Below are positions 51,947 to 60,697 of a stretch of DNA of 64,000 nt, piece after piece. A program made the position numbers and the translations under genes. Source of the DNA: Pyxidicoccus parkwaysis (GTDB lineage: Bacteria > Myxococcota > Myxococcia > Myxococcales > Myxococcaceae); assembly GCF_017301735.1 (NCBI RefSeq), contig NZ_CP071090.1, forward strand, positions 11,453,001-11,517,000. Direction: 5' to 3'. The number at the start of each line of letters is the position of its first letter. Within the stretch, counting starts at the first letter, position 1. Under the pieces are notes generated by a model, which had not been told where the DNA came from, did not search any database, and saw nothing but the letters and a program-made list of their open reading frames with translations.

Positions 51947-53773
51947 ATGCACGACCCCGTCATCGGCATCGACCTGGGTACCACCAACAGCGCCGTGGCG
52001 ACCGTCGAGGACGGACGCGCGCGGCTCATCCCCACGCGCGCCGGTGGCCGGCTCACGCCCTCCGTGGTCGGTGTGACCAAATCCGGTGAGCGCGTGGTGG
52101 GCCAGGCCGCGCAAGCGCTCGGCGAGGAACAACCCGACGCGGTGGTCTGGGCCACCAAGCGCTTCCTGGGGCGCCGCTACACGCCGGAGTTGCTGCAGCA
52201 GGCGAAGGCGCTCGTGCCCTATCCGCTGGTGGCGGGCCCCTCGGGTGACGTGCGCGTGAAGCTGGGCGGGCGGGTCATGCCCGTCACGCAGGTGTCGGCG
52301 ATGATTCTGGGCGAGCTGGCCCTGGACGCGCAGGCGCACTTCGGACGCCCCGTCACCAAGTGCGTGATTACGGTGCCCGCCAACTTCGACGACAACCAGC
52401 GCCAGGCCACGCGCGAGGCGGCCACCATCGCCGGGCTGGACGTGGTGCGGCTGGTGAACGAGCCCACCGCGGCGGCGCTGGCGTACGGCCTGTCGCGCGG
52501 CTTCGAGGGCAACGCGCTCGTCTTCGATTTGGGCGGCGGCACCTTCGACGTGTCGATTCTCGAGGTGAAGTCCGGCGTCTTCGAGGTCCGCGCCACCGGT
52601 GGAGACCCGCGGCTGGGCGGAGAGGACTTCGACCAGCGCATCGTCCAGTGGCTGCTGGCGCAGGTGGAGGACGACATGCGCCACCTGGTGTCGCAGGACG
52701 CGCAGAGCCTGCGCCGCCTGAAGGTGGCCGCCGAGGCCGCCAAGCGCACCCTCACCGAGGTGGACGAGGCCTCCATCTCCGTGTCTGGCCTGGGCGACCA
52801 CGCCGCCAGCGGCCGGCGCTCCACGGAGCTGGAGACGGTGCTGACGCGCTCCTTCTTCGAGACGCTGTCCGAGCCGCTGTCGCGCCGCTGCCTGGAGGTG
52901 TGCCAGGGCGTGATGCAAGAGGCGAAGATGGACCCGCGCTCGGTGGACGTGGTGCTGCTGGTGGGCGGCATGACGCGCGTGCCGCTGATTCGCCGGCTGG
53001 TGGCGGACTTCTTCGGCCGCGCGCCGTCCACGGACGTGCACCCGGACGAGGCCGTCGCGCTGGGCGCGGCGGTGCAGGCGGATGAGTTGCTGCGCCAGTC
53101 CGGACAGGCGCTGCTGTTGGACGTGGCCAGCCAGAGCCTGGGCGTGGGCGTGCTGGGCGGGCGCGTGAAGCGGCTCATCGCCAAGAACACGGGCGTGCCG
53201 GTGGTGGCGCGCGACATCTTCTTCCCCGGGACGTCCGGCCAGAGCGAGGCGCGCATCCCCGTGTACCAGGGGGAGAGCGAGTTCCAGGACGAGAACCACA
53301 AGCTGGGCGAGGTGGTGCTGAAGAACCTGCACGTGGCCGCGCGCGGCGAGACGCCGCTGGAGGTGGTGTTCGAGCTGTCCAGCGAGGGCATCCTCGCGGT
53401 GAAGGCCACGGACCTGACCAGCGGCAACATGGAGCTGGTGCGCCTGGAGGCGCGGCCGGGCATGCCGCAGGGCGAGGCGGAGAAGCTGGGCGCGGAGCAG
53501 GCGCACTACGCGCAGACGCAGGGCGTGGTGGACGCGAGGCGCGCGGAGGACTTGTTCCGCAAGCTGCTGGAGCGCGGCGACAAGCTCGCGCGGATGCTCC
53601 AGAAGAGCGCGCAGGAGAACCCCAGCCCCGAGGCCCAGGCCGCCGTGGGCACCGTCCAGCAGCTGCTGGAGGGCGGACGCACCGCGCTGAAGAGCGGGGA
53701 TGCCGCGCAGTGCGCGTCCATTGCCCGACAGCTCACGAAACTGCTGTCTGGCCGGCAGGAGAACCGCGCCTGA
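51947..53773 (+). CDS. Hsp70-family chaperone (DnaK-like)
   Basis: 608-aa Hsp70. The ATPase domain has GIDLGTTNSAVA (residues 7-18), ITVPANFDDNQRQATREAA, VNEPTAAALAYG and VFDLGGGTFDVSILEV; the substrate domain begins about residue 390 with LLLDVASQSLGVGV and the C-terminal helical lid follows. It lacks the long acidic EEVD-like tail. No dnaJ or grpE gene is adjacent, so it is probably one of the specialised Hsp70 paralogues typical of myxobacteria rather than the main DnaK. It is divergent from atpH with 189 bp between starts. Confidence 0.94.
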   Translation: MHDPVIGIDLGTTNSAVATVEDGRARLIPTRAGGRLTPSVVGVTKSGERVVGQAAQALGEEQPDAVVWATKRFLGRRYTPELLQQAKALVPYPLVAGPSGDVRVKLGGRVMPVTQVSAMILGELALDAQAHFGRPVTKCVITVPANFDDNQRQATREAATIAGLDVVRLVNEPTAAALAYGLSRGFEGNALVFDLGGGTFDVSILEVKSGVFEVRATGGDPRLGGEDFDQRIVQWLLAQVEDDMRHLVSQDAQSLRRLKVAAEAAKRTLTEVDEASISVSGLGDHAASGRRSTELETVLTRSFFETLSEPLSRRCLEVCQGVMQEAKMDPRSVDVVLLVGGMTRVPLIRRLVADFFGRAPSTDVHPDEAVALGAAVQADELLRQSGQALLLDVASQSLGVGVLGGRVKRLIAKNTGVPVVARDIFFPGTSGQSEARIPVYQGESEFQDENHKLGEVVLKNLHVAARGETPLEVVFELSSEGILAVKATDLTSGNMELVRLEARPGMPQGEAEKLGAEQAHYAQTQGVVDARRAEDLFRKLLERGDKLARMLQKSAQENPSPEAQAAVGTVQQLLEGGRTALKSGDAAQCASIARQLTKLLSGRQENRA

Positions 53774-53843
53774 GCGTCCACCCCCGAACGCTGGCCCGTA
53801 GGGCCCGTGGTTGTCACCTTCCTTCCTCTCTATCCGTGAGCCC

Positions 53844-55007
53844 ATGACCGTCCCCACCTCCGCCGCGCGCGACACCGTGTTCGTGGTGGACGACTCCCGT
53901 ACCGCCCGGGAGGTTGTGCGCCTGCACCTGGCGCGGCTGGGCTGCGAGGCCGTGGCCATGGAGGGCGGCGAGGCCTGTCTCGCCGAGCTGTCCCGCCGTG
54001 CGCCGTCCCTCATCCTCCTGGACCTGCGCATGGAGCGCATGCAGGGTGACGAGGTGTGCCGCCTCGTGAAGGCGCACCCGGCGGGCCGCAACGTGCCCGT
54101 CATCATGTTCACCTCCGCGGGCGAGCCGCACGAGGTGATGCACTGCTGGCGCGCGGGCGCGGACGACTTCCTCCCCAAGCCCGTGGCGGTGGAGGCGCTG
54201 GAGGCCAAGCTGGCCGCGGTGCGCGGTGCGCGCGAGCGGGCCCTGGGCGCGCCTCGCGGGCGCCGCGTGCTGCTGGTGGAGGGCGGGCGCTTCCTGCACA
54301 CCTTCCTCGGCGGCGCGCTGGAGCAGGAGGGGTTGCACGTCCTCTACGCGCGCGACGCGGAGGACGCCGCGCGCCTGGCCGCGCTGCACGGCTCGCAGCT
54401 GGATGGCTTCGTGGTGGACGTGTCCCGCACGCCGCGCGAGGCGCTGGCGCTGGCCGCGAAGCTGCGCGACGTGCACGCGCGCAAGCCGCTGGTGCTGCTG
54501 TCTCGCGCGGAGGAGTCCCCCGAGGTGCTCTCCCGCGCGCAGGCGCTGTCGGGCGCGCCGCTCCTGGAGAAGCGCCACCTGGGCGCGGATGAATTGCTGG
54601 GCAAGGTGCTGGCGAGGCTGGTGCCGGGGCTCGTCCCGCTGCGCGCCGCGGAGCGCGTGCCCTTCTTCACCGTGGTGGAGTTCGCCACGGCGGGCGGCGC
54701 CGTCCTCTCCGGCTTCAGCCACGACGCCAGCCCGGAGGGCCTCTTCGTGCGCACCCTCACCCCCGCGCGCGAGGGCGCACGTCTGTCTTTGAAAGTCCTC
54801 CTCGCCGGCCAGCGCACGCCCTGCACCGCCGAGGCGACGGTGGCCTGGTCCAACCCGCCGCATCCCCAGGGCCCCTTCCGCGCCCCCGCCGGCATGGGCC
54901 TGCGACTGGAGCGCATGGACGCGTCGCTCACGCAGCAGTTCGTCCGCTTCGTGCCGCGCACCCTCGGTTTTTCGCTCTCGGGTTCCCCTCGCGTCTCAGG
55001 TTTCTGA
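53844..55007 (+). CDS. REC-REC-PilZ response regulator
   Basis: 387-aa regulator. REC 1 (about residues 10-125) is complete: VFVVDDSRTAREV, LILLDLRMERMQGDE, FLPKPV. REC 2 (about 137-255) keeps the Asp in GFVVDVSRTP and a Lys in LLEKRH but has VEGG in place of the acidic pair, so it may be inactive. A PilZ domain (about 265-380) carries PLRAAER (RxxxR) and FSHDASPEGLF (D/N-x-S-x-x-G), the c-di-GMP contact motifs. It probably links phosphorylation with cyclic-di-GMP, possibly in motility. It lies 70 bp after the hsp70-like gene; start ATG 53844. Confidence 0.9.
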   Translation: MTVPTSAARDTVFVVDDSRTAREVVRLHLARLGCEAVAMEGGEACLAELSRRAPSLILLDLRMERMQGDEVCRLVKAHPAGRNVPVIMFTSAGEPHEVMHCWRAGADDFLPKPVAVEALEAKLAAVRGARERALGAPRGRRVLLVEGGRFLHTFLGGALEQEGLHVLYARDAEDAARLAALHGSQLDGFVVDVSRTPREALALAAKLRDVHARKPLVLLSRAEESPEVLSRAQALSGAPLLEKRHLGADELLGKVLARLVPGLVPLRAAERVPFFTVVEFATAGGAVLSGFSHDASPEGLFVRTLTPAREGARLSLKVLLAGQRTPCTAEATVAWSNPPHPQGPFRAPAGMGLRLERMDASLTQQFVRFVPRTLGFSLSGSPRVSGF

Positions 55008-55163
55008 GAGGCCCCCGCTCGCGCAAACCCCTGGAAATCCCGGCCCTTTGTACGTGCCGCGCCCTGGCATGGGCGTGGCAGAGGGAGCGGCCGCTGCTGG
55101 TGGGGTGTCGGGTGCGAGGCCCGCGCCGTCGCCGGTGGGGCCGATGACGACGCGGAGGATTTG

Positions 55164-57302
55164 ATGCGGCAGTGGAAACGCTATGGATGGGTGGGGCTGG
55201 CGTTGGTGGCGGCGGGCTGCGGCAGTGGCTCGGACAAGACTCCGGGGGTGAAGAACACGCCGGTGCAGACGGCGGCGAAGCTGGAGTCCTTCGAGGGCTG
55301 CGCGGCGCTGGAGCAGTTCATCGAGGACAGCGCGACGACGCAGATGCGCGCGTCGCTGGAGTCCTTCAAGAACCCCTCCAGTGGCGGGTTCGGCTGGGGG
55401 CCTCGCGGGGGTGTCGCGGACGGCGCTCCGCCGCCGATGGGCGCTCCCGTTCCCGCGGAGGACGCGGCGGGCGGTGGCTCCTCCGGTCCGGACAACTCCA
55501 CGGGCACCAACAACCAGGTGGAGGGCGTGCACGAGGCGGACTTCGTGCAGAACGACGGCACGCGCATCTTCGTGCTGTCCGGCCCCAAGCTGTACATCCA
55601 CCGCTCGTGGCCGGCGGAGCAGTTGGTGCGCACGGCCGCGCTGGAGGTGGAGGGCTGGCCTCGGGAGATGCTCCTGGACGCGGAGCGCAACCGGCTGGTC
55701 ATCACCTCGGAGGTGTATGAGCAGCGCCCCGGCAGGCCCAACCTGACGGACGGCCGCTCCGGCGACGGCGTGAGCGCGCCCGCCATGGACTGCGCGGGCC
55801 TCGGCTGTGGCTACTTCTACGGCAACACCCTGAAGGTGACGGTGGTGGACGTGGCGGACCTCGCCGCGCCCAAGGTGGTGGAGCAGGTCTACGTGCCCGG
55901 CGGCTACGTCAACGCGCGGCGCGTGGAGGGCTCGGTGCGGCTGGTGGTCTCGGACCAGTTCCGCTGGCCGGAGGACATCCGCTTCTATCCCGAGTACTCG
56001 GAGGACCTCTACAAGGACAAGGAGAAGCTCGACAAGGCGGTGGACGCGCTCATCGCCAGGAACGAGAAGCTCATCCGCGCGCAGACGCTGGACCAGTGGC
56101 TGGCGCCGGGCCGGCGCGTGGATGCGCAGGGCCACGTGACGCCGCTGACTTACGCGTGCACGGACTTCTACCACGCCAACGCGCCCACGGGCCTGGGCTT
56201 CGTGACGGTGATGTCCCTGAGCACGGACGCGAGCGCGGCCGGAGCCGCGCCGGGCCGCACCAGCGTGGTGACGATGCCGGGCGAGGTCTACGCGTCGAAG
56301 GACGCGCTCTACCTGGCCACGCCGCACTGGTGGTGGTGGCCTGAGATTGGCCAGTCGGACTCCACCTACCTGCACAAGTTCGACATCCGCGAGGCGGGGA
56401 AGACGACCTACGTGGGCAGCGGCACGGTGGCGGGCAGCGTCGCCAACCAGTTCTCCATGGATGAGCACGAGGGCGTGCTGCGCGTGGCCACCACGGTGAG
56501 CACCCGCACGGTGGATGTGCAGAACCCGCAGTGGTGGCGCTTCGACACCGCCAGCCGCATCACCACCTTCCGCGAGCAGGACGGCAAGCTGGAGGAGCTG
56601 GGCCGCAGCGAGGACCTGGCCAAGGGCGAGCGCATCTTCAGCGCGCGCTTCGTGGGCAAGAAGGGCTACGTCGTCACCTTCCTGCAGAAGGACCCGCTCT
56701 TCACCTTCGACCTGAGCGACCCGGCGCACCCGCGCCAGGTGGGCGAGCTCAAGGTGCTGGGCTTCTCCACGTACATCCACCCGATTGGCGACACGCACCT
56801 GCTCGCGCTGGGCGAGGACCGCGACGAGACGGGCGGCTGGAACAGCCGCGCGCTCAAGCTGACGCTCTTCGACGTGACGGACCTGGAGCACCCGAAGGAG
56901 GCCTTCACCCAGGTGGTGGGCACGGCGAGCAGCTACAGCGAGGCCCTCTACGAGCACAAGGCCTTCAACTACTTCCCGGCCAAGGGCCTGCTGGCGATTC
57001 CCTTCACCGACTGGAGCTACGACTCCTACGACTACTGGAGCGGCTTCCGCAGCGAGCTGCGCGTGTTCCGCGTGGACACCACCGCCGGCATCACCCCGGT
57101 GGGCGCGCTGTCGATGAAGGACGTGTACCAGACGTTCAACCAGCGCGGCTGGAACTGGTACTGGTCGCCCATGGTGCGCCGCAGCGTCATGGCGGATGAC
57201 TACGTCTACGCGATTACCGACGCCGGCCTGCGCGTGTCGAAGGTGGATGCGCTCCAGACGCCGCTCGCCACCTCGCGCTTCGACGCCCCGGTGATGCCAT
57301 GA
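55164..57302 (+). CDS. Beta-propeller domain lipoprotein (PF09826 type)
   Basis: 712-aa lipoprotein, lipobox VAAGC. After a Gly/Pro-rich linker comes GTNNQVEGVHEADFVQNDGTRIFVLSG, the hallmark start of the beta-propeller family PF09826, then FTFDLSDPAHPRQVGELKVLGFSTYIHP, LLALGEDRDETGGWNSRALKLTLFDVTD and later propeller blades to DAGLRVSKVDAL. The domain is thought to form a large secreted propeller; its ligand is unknown. ATG at 55164 lies 5 nt after GCGGAGG. Its stop overlaps the next gene's ATG (ATGA), so the two are coupled. Confidence 0.9.
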   Translation: MRQWKRYGWVGLALVAAGCGSGSDKTPGVKNTPVQTAAKLESFEGCAALEQFIEDSATTQMRASLESFKNPSSGGFGWGPRGGVADGAPPPMGAPVPAEDAAGGGSSGPDNSTGTNNQVEGVHEADFVQNDGTRIFVLSGPKLYIHRSWPAEQLVRTAALEVEGWPREMLLDAERNRLVITSEVYEQRPGRPNLTDGRSGDGVSAPAMDCAGLGCGYFYGNTLKVTVVDVADLAAPKVVEQVYVPGGYVNARRVEGSVRLVVSDQFRWPEDIRFYPEYSEDLYKDKEKLDKAVDALIARNEKLIRAQTLDQWLAPGRRVDAQGHVTPLTYACTDFYHANAPTGLGFVTVMSLSTDASAAGAAPGRTSVVTMPGEVYASKDALYLATPHWWWWPEIGQSDSTYLHKFDIREAGKTTYVGSGTVAGSVANQFSMDEHEGVLRVATTVSTRTVDVQNPQWWRFDTASRITTFREQDGKLEELGRSEDLAKGERIFSARFVGKKGYVVTFLQKDPLFTFDLSDPAHPRQVGELKVLGFSTYIHPIGDTHLLALGEDRDETGGWNSRALKLTLFDVTDLEHPKEAFTQVVGTASSYSEALYEHKAFNYFPAKGLLAIPFTDWSYDSYDYWSGFRSELRVFRVDTTAGITPVGALSMKDVYQTFNQRGWNWYWSPMVRRSVMADDYVYAITDAGLRVSKVDALQTPLATSRFDAPVMP

Positions 57303-57688
57303 GGAAGCCCGCGCAGTGGCTGATGGCCGCGCTGCTGCTCGCGGGCGCGGTGGGGTGCGGCAGCGCCGACGTCGCGCGGGAGGATTCGCGGCTCCCCGAG
57401 ACGGTGGTGCAGGCCGCCTCGGACGACCCCCGCCTGCCCGAGGGCACGGTGCGGACGCTGGACCTGAACGCCCTGGGTAGGGGCTGCAGGGTGGACGCCA
57501 CCTGTGGTGATTTGGTGGGCGTCGACTGTGGGCAGGACGTGGACGGCCCGTACTACTACGTGGAGAAGCCCACCGGGCGCATCGTCGAGTACTGCGGCGG
57601 TGCGTGCATGCTGGGGCCTTCTCCGGACAGTCCGCTCTGCCGTCACTGCCCGCCGCTCGGGTGGACGTGCAAGGGCCAGCAGCCCTAG
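57299..57688 (+). CDS. Small Cys-rich lipoprotein coupled to the propeller
   Basis: 129-aa lipoprotein, lipobox GAVGC (about residue 20). The mature part contains ten or so cysteines (GCRVDATCGD, VDCGQ, YCGGACMLG, CRHCPPLGWTCKGQ), which should form disulfides. Its ATG overlaps the propeller stop by 4 nt, so the two products are made together and may bind each other. No family recognised. Confidence 0.85.
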   Translation: MRKPAQWLMAALLLAGAVGCGSADVAREDSRLPETVVQAASDDPRLPEGTVRTLDLNALGRGCRVDATCGDLVGVDCGQDVDGPYYYVEKPTGRIVEYCGGACMLGPSPDSPLCRHCPPLGWTCKGQQP

Positions 57689-57716
57689 CCAGCAGCCCCA
57701 GGCGGTGCCGTCACGG

Positions 57717-57767
57717 GTGTGATGCCCGCCCTCCCCGGTCAGGCCGGGGAGCGGCGGGGCGTCACAC
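57717..57767 (+). terminator. Long imperfect hairpin after the lipoprotein gene
   Basis: GTGTGATGCCCGCC and CTCCCCGG pair with CCGGGGAG and GGCGGGGCGTCACAC around a 5-nt loop, with one or two mismatches. Strong predicted stem, no U-tract, 29 bp past the stop. Confidence 0.65.
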
Positions 57768-57812
57768 CGGGGAGCGCATTCCCTTCCGGAAGGCGCTATA
57801 GGCGCGCCTGCC

Positions 57813-59210
57813 ATGACTCTCGCCGCGACCCAATCCCAGTCCGTGAAGGCCTACCGCACGGAGCTCCGTGAGCTGAGCCGGTTGGCCTTCCCCATCGCGG
57901 TTGCGCAGGGCGGCCAGGCGCTCATGGGCCTGGTGGACACGCTGGTGGTGGGGCGGGCGGGGACGTCCGCGCTGGCGTCGGTGGGCCTGGGCAACGGCCT
58001 CTTCTTCGCCGTGAGCGGCTTCGGCATGGGGCTGATGATGGGCTTCGACCCGCTCCTGTCCCAGGCCATTGGCGCGCGCCACTTCGACCGGGCGCGGGCG
58101 CTGTTGTGGCAGGGCGGTTGGATGTCGCTGTTCGCGGGCGTGGCGCTGGCCACGGTGATGATGCTCACGCCGCTGCTGCTGCCGCTGGCGGGCATCGGCT
58201 CCGAGCAGGTGGCGGGCGCGCGGGACTACCTGCTGTGGCGCGGGCCCAGCATGCCGCTGATGCTGGCCTTCATGACGATGCGCTCGTACCTCCAGTCCAC
58301 GGCCTTCACGCGGCCGCTGGTGGTGGCCACGGTGGCGGCGAACGTCCTCAACCTCTTCGGGGACATCCTGCTGGTGTTCGGCGGGGCGGAGCTGCCGTGG
58401 TACTTCGGGCCGCTGCGCGCGGTGCCGGCGATGGGCGTGGCGGGCTCGGCGCTGGCCACGTCGCTGTGCACGGCGCTGCAGCTCGGAATCGTCCTGTGGG
58501 CGGTGCGCTCGCGCGGGCTGGAGGGCTCGGCGCGGCCCACGCGCTCGCCGGTATGGGCGGACCTGGCGCAGGCGGCGCGGGTGGGCATTCCCATTGGCCT
58601 GCACATCACCGCGGAGATTGGCGTCTTCTCGCTGGCGGGCGTGCTGGCCGGAGGCCTGGGCGCGGCGAGCGTGGGAGCGCACCAGATTGCCATCTCCTTC
58701 TCGAGCGTCACCTTCACGGTGGCCATGGGCATTGGCAACGCGGGCAGCGTGCGGGTGGGCTGGGCGGTGGGGGCGCACGACACGCCGCGAGCGCGGGTGG
58801 CCGGCTTCACGGCCTTCGCGGGCGGCGCGGGCTTCATGGCCCTGGGCGGGCTCTTGTTCGCCCTCTTCCCACGCGCGCTGGCGGAGCTGGCCGGGGCGCC
58901 CGAGGAGGTGGTGCCGCTGGTGGTGCCGCTGCTGATGGTGAGCGCGGTGTTCCAGGTGTTCGACGGCGTGCAGGGCGTGGGCGCGGGCGTGCTGCGCGGC
59001 GCGGGCGACACGCGCTTCACCTTCCTCGCCAACATGGTGGGGCACTACGCCATCGGCCTGCCGCTGACGCTGATTCTCGGCTTCGGGCTGAAGCTGGGCG
59101 TGGTGGGCATCTGGTGGGGCCTGTGCGCGGGGCTCATCACCGTGGCGGTGGCGCTGCTGTGGCGCTTCCACCGCCTGAGCACCGGGACGCTGCGCCCGCT
59201 GGAGTCGTAG
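57813..59210 (+). CDS. MATE-family multidrug/toxin exporter
   Basis: 465-aa inner-membrane transporter with 12 predicted hydrophobic segments, the MATE/NorM length. Typical segments are LAFPIAVAQGGQALMGLVDTLVVG at the first helix and VGAHQIAISFSSVTFTVAMGIGNAGSVRVG in the second half, plus FQVFDGVQGVGAGVLRGAGDTR. MATE proteins use Na+ or H+ gradients to export cationic drugs or metabolites. Substrate unknown. The start at 57813 fits a short charged N-terminus. It converges on the esterase gene with only 12 bp between stops. Confidence 0.94.
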   Translation: MTLAATQSQSVKAYRTELRELSRLAFPIAVAQGGQALMGLVDTLVVGRAGTSALASVGLGNGLFFAVSGFGMGLMMGFDPLLSQAIGARHFDRARALLWQGGWMSLFAGVALATVMMLTPLLLPLAGIGSEQVAGARDYLLWRGPSMPLMLAFMTMRSYLQSTAFTRPLVVATVAANVLNLFGDILLVFGGAELPWYFGPLRAVPAMGVAGSALATSLCTALQLGIVLWAVRSRGLEGSARPTRSPVWADLAQAARVGIPIGLHITAEIGVFSLAGVLAGGLGAASVGAHQIAISFSSVTFTVAMGIGNAGSVRVGWAVGAHDTPRARVAGFTAFAGGAGFMALGGLLFALFPRALAELAGAPEEVVPLVVPLLMVSAVFQVFDGVQGVGAGVLRGAGDTRFTFLANMVGHYAIGLPLTLILGFGLKLGVVGIWWGLCAGLITVAVALLWRFHRLSTGTLRPLES

Positions 59211-59222
59211 CGCGGGCGCGGG

Positions 59223-59936
59223 CTACCAGGGCAGGTACTGCTGAATCATCTGCCGCCACACGGGCCAGTCGTGGGTGCCGCCCTGCCACACGGCGAGGTG
59301 GTTGCCGATGCCCTTCTTCCACAGGAGGCTGGAGAGGTGCTCGTTGGAGGGGCGGCAGAAGTCATGCTCGCCCACGGCGAGGACCATCTCCACGCGCTGC
59401 AGGGCGGAGAGCTGCGCCACGTCGTTGACGTTGGGCAGCCACTGCGTGCACGAGTGGAAGTACACGTCCGAGTCGTTGTGCCCGTCGAGGAACTCGTCCG
59501 TCTCGAACTTGCCGCCCATGGAGATGAGGCGGCGGAAGACGTGCGGGTGGCGCAGGCCGACGTTGTACGAGTGGAAGCCGCCGAAGCTGCACCCGGCGAG
59601 CGTGAGGCGGCCGCCGGTGCCGCGGTGGGTGAGCAGGGGCACCACCTCCTGGAGGAGGTAGTCCTCCCACTGCTGGTGGCGGATGAGTCGCTCGCGCGGG
59701 TGGATGGACTTGTTGAACCAGGACTCCTCGTCGACGGAGTCCGGACACACCACGATGTACCGGCCGGATTGGATTCGGTCGGCGATGGCGCCGATGAGGC
59801 CGAAGTCCTCGGCCTGGTAGAAGCGGCCCCGGCTCGTGGGCAGCAGCAGCACCGGCTCGCCGGAGTGGCCGAAGAGGAGCACCTCCATGTCCCGGTGCAG
59901 GCGCTCGCTGTACCAGCGGTGGTATTCGCGGTTCAT
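59223..59936 (-). CDS. Esterase-family alpha/beta hydrolase
   Basis: 237-aa cytoplasmic hydrolase of the putative esterase (esterase D-like) family. The start MNREYHRWYSERLHRDMEVLLFGHSG matches the group, the nucleophile elbow is LAGCSFGGFHSYN (Ser near residue 117), and late FCRPSNEHLSSLLWKKG and GGTHDWPVWRQM supply the likely Asp and His. No signal peptide. It may act on small esters. Gene is single and lies between a MATE exporter and the MocR group. Confidence 0.88.
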   Translation of the reverse strand: MNREYHRWYSERLHRDMEVLLFGHSGEPVLLLPTSRGRFYQAEDFGLIGAIADRIQSGRYIVVCPDSVDEESWFNKSIHPRERLIRHQQWEDYLLQEVVPLLTHRGTGGRLTLAGCSFGGFHSYNVGLRHPHVFRRLISMGGKFETDEFLDGHNDSDVYFHSCTQWLPNVNDVAQLSALQRVEMVLAVGEHDFCRPSNEHLSSLLWKKGIGNHLAVWQGGTHDWPVWRQMIQQYLPW

Positions 59937-60025
59937 GCGCGGGAACTTAACCGCGTTGCGTCAATGGCAACCACGGGAGTGTTGCGCGCATGCCCGGGGG
60001 GCGTGGGAGTGAACACACGCCGGTG

Positions 60026-60697
60026 TCACGGTGCCCGGTGGAAGTCCGTCACCCAGTTCGTCTCCCACGTCTTGCCGCCGTCGGGGGAGAAGGACTGCTC
60101 CCAATGGGCAGTGGTGGACGAGAGGTTGGACCAGACGACGCGCACGCGGATGGGTTTCCCCCGGAGCGTGTCGTCCGCGTAGAAGGTGCCGACGCCCTTC
60201 TCGAAGCGGCCCTTGAGCGGCGGTTCGAGCTTCGCATGGGGATTGCGGCCATCGAGCCCCCAGATGGCCCACTGTCCCGTCTTCGCGTCGTACGCGCTCA
60301 GCCCGATTCCGTGGACCCGGCCGCCCGGCATGTCGAACACGCTGTCATCCACGTTGGCGTGGCCGTCCATCAGCAGACGGAAGTCGAAGGTGCCGCCGAA
60401 GGTCTCCCACTGGTTGTTGTTGGCCAGGCGCTCCTTGAGGCGGCGGTGCTGCGCGGTCCACCTGCCCGCGAGCGCGTCGAAGGCGTGCAGGCCGGTGAGG
60501 TCGTTGTCTTGCGAAGTGGGCACGGCCGGAGATGACACGAGAGCGGTGGCGCAGAGGTCGTCGTGCGGAGCGGGCACGGCCGGCGACGAAACGAGGGCGG
60601 TGGTGCAAAGGGTGTTTTGCGAAGCGGGTACGGCCGGCGACGACACAAAGGCGGTGGTGCAGAGGGCCGCTGGGAGCCAGCCACGGAAGCGTCTCAT
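60026..60697 (-). CDS. Secreted DUF1579-like protein with triplicated signal-region repeat
   Basis: 223-aa secreted protein. The N-terminal 70 residues contain three copies of an 18-residue unit (LCTTA(F/L)VSSPAVPAxxxx) where a single signal-peptide core is expected. The mature domain (LAGRWTAQHRRLKERLANNN, FGGTFDFRLLMDGHANVDD, TGQWAIWGLDGRNP, AHWEQSFSPDGGKTWETNW) resembles DUF1579 proteins and is paralogous to the product at 62211-62807. Its ATG overlaps the MocR stop by 4 nt (60694-60697). Function unknown. Confidence 0.8.
   Translation of the reverse strand: MRRFRGWLPAALCTTAFVSSPAVPASQNTLCTTALVSSPAVPAPHDDLCATALVSSPAVPTSQDNDLTGLHAFDALAGRWTAQHRRLKERLANNNQWETFGGTFDFRLLMDGHANVDDSVFDMPGGRVHGIGLSAYDAKTGQWAIWGLDGRNPHAKLEPPLKGRFEKGVGTFYADDTLRGKPIRVRVVWSNLSSTTAHWEQSFSPDGGKTWETNWVTDFHRAP
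60520..60675. repeat. Tandem 54-bp coding repeats in a signal-peptide region
   Basis: Three 54-bp units (18 codons each) with about 85 percent identity by eye, in frame. The repeated hydrophobic stretch gives three overlapping candidate signal peptides. Confidence 0.8.

Noticed and set aside
51824..54301. An 825-codon open frame on the - strand over the hsp70-like gene
   Set aside because: Antisense to a clear Hsp70; no protein-like motifs.
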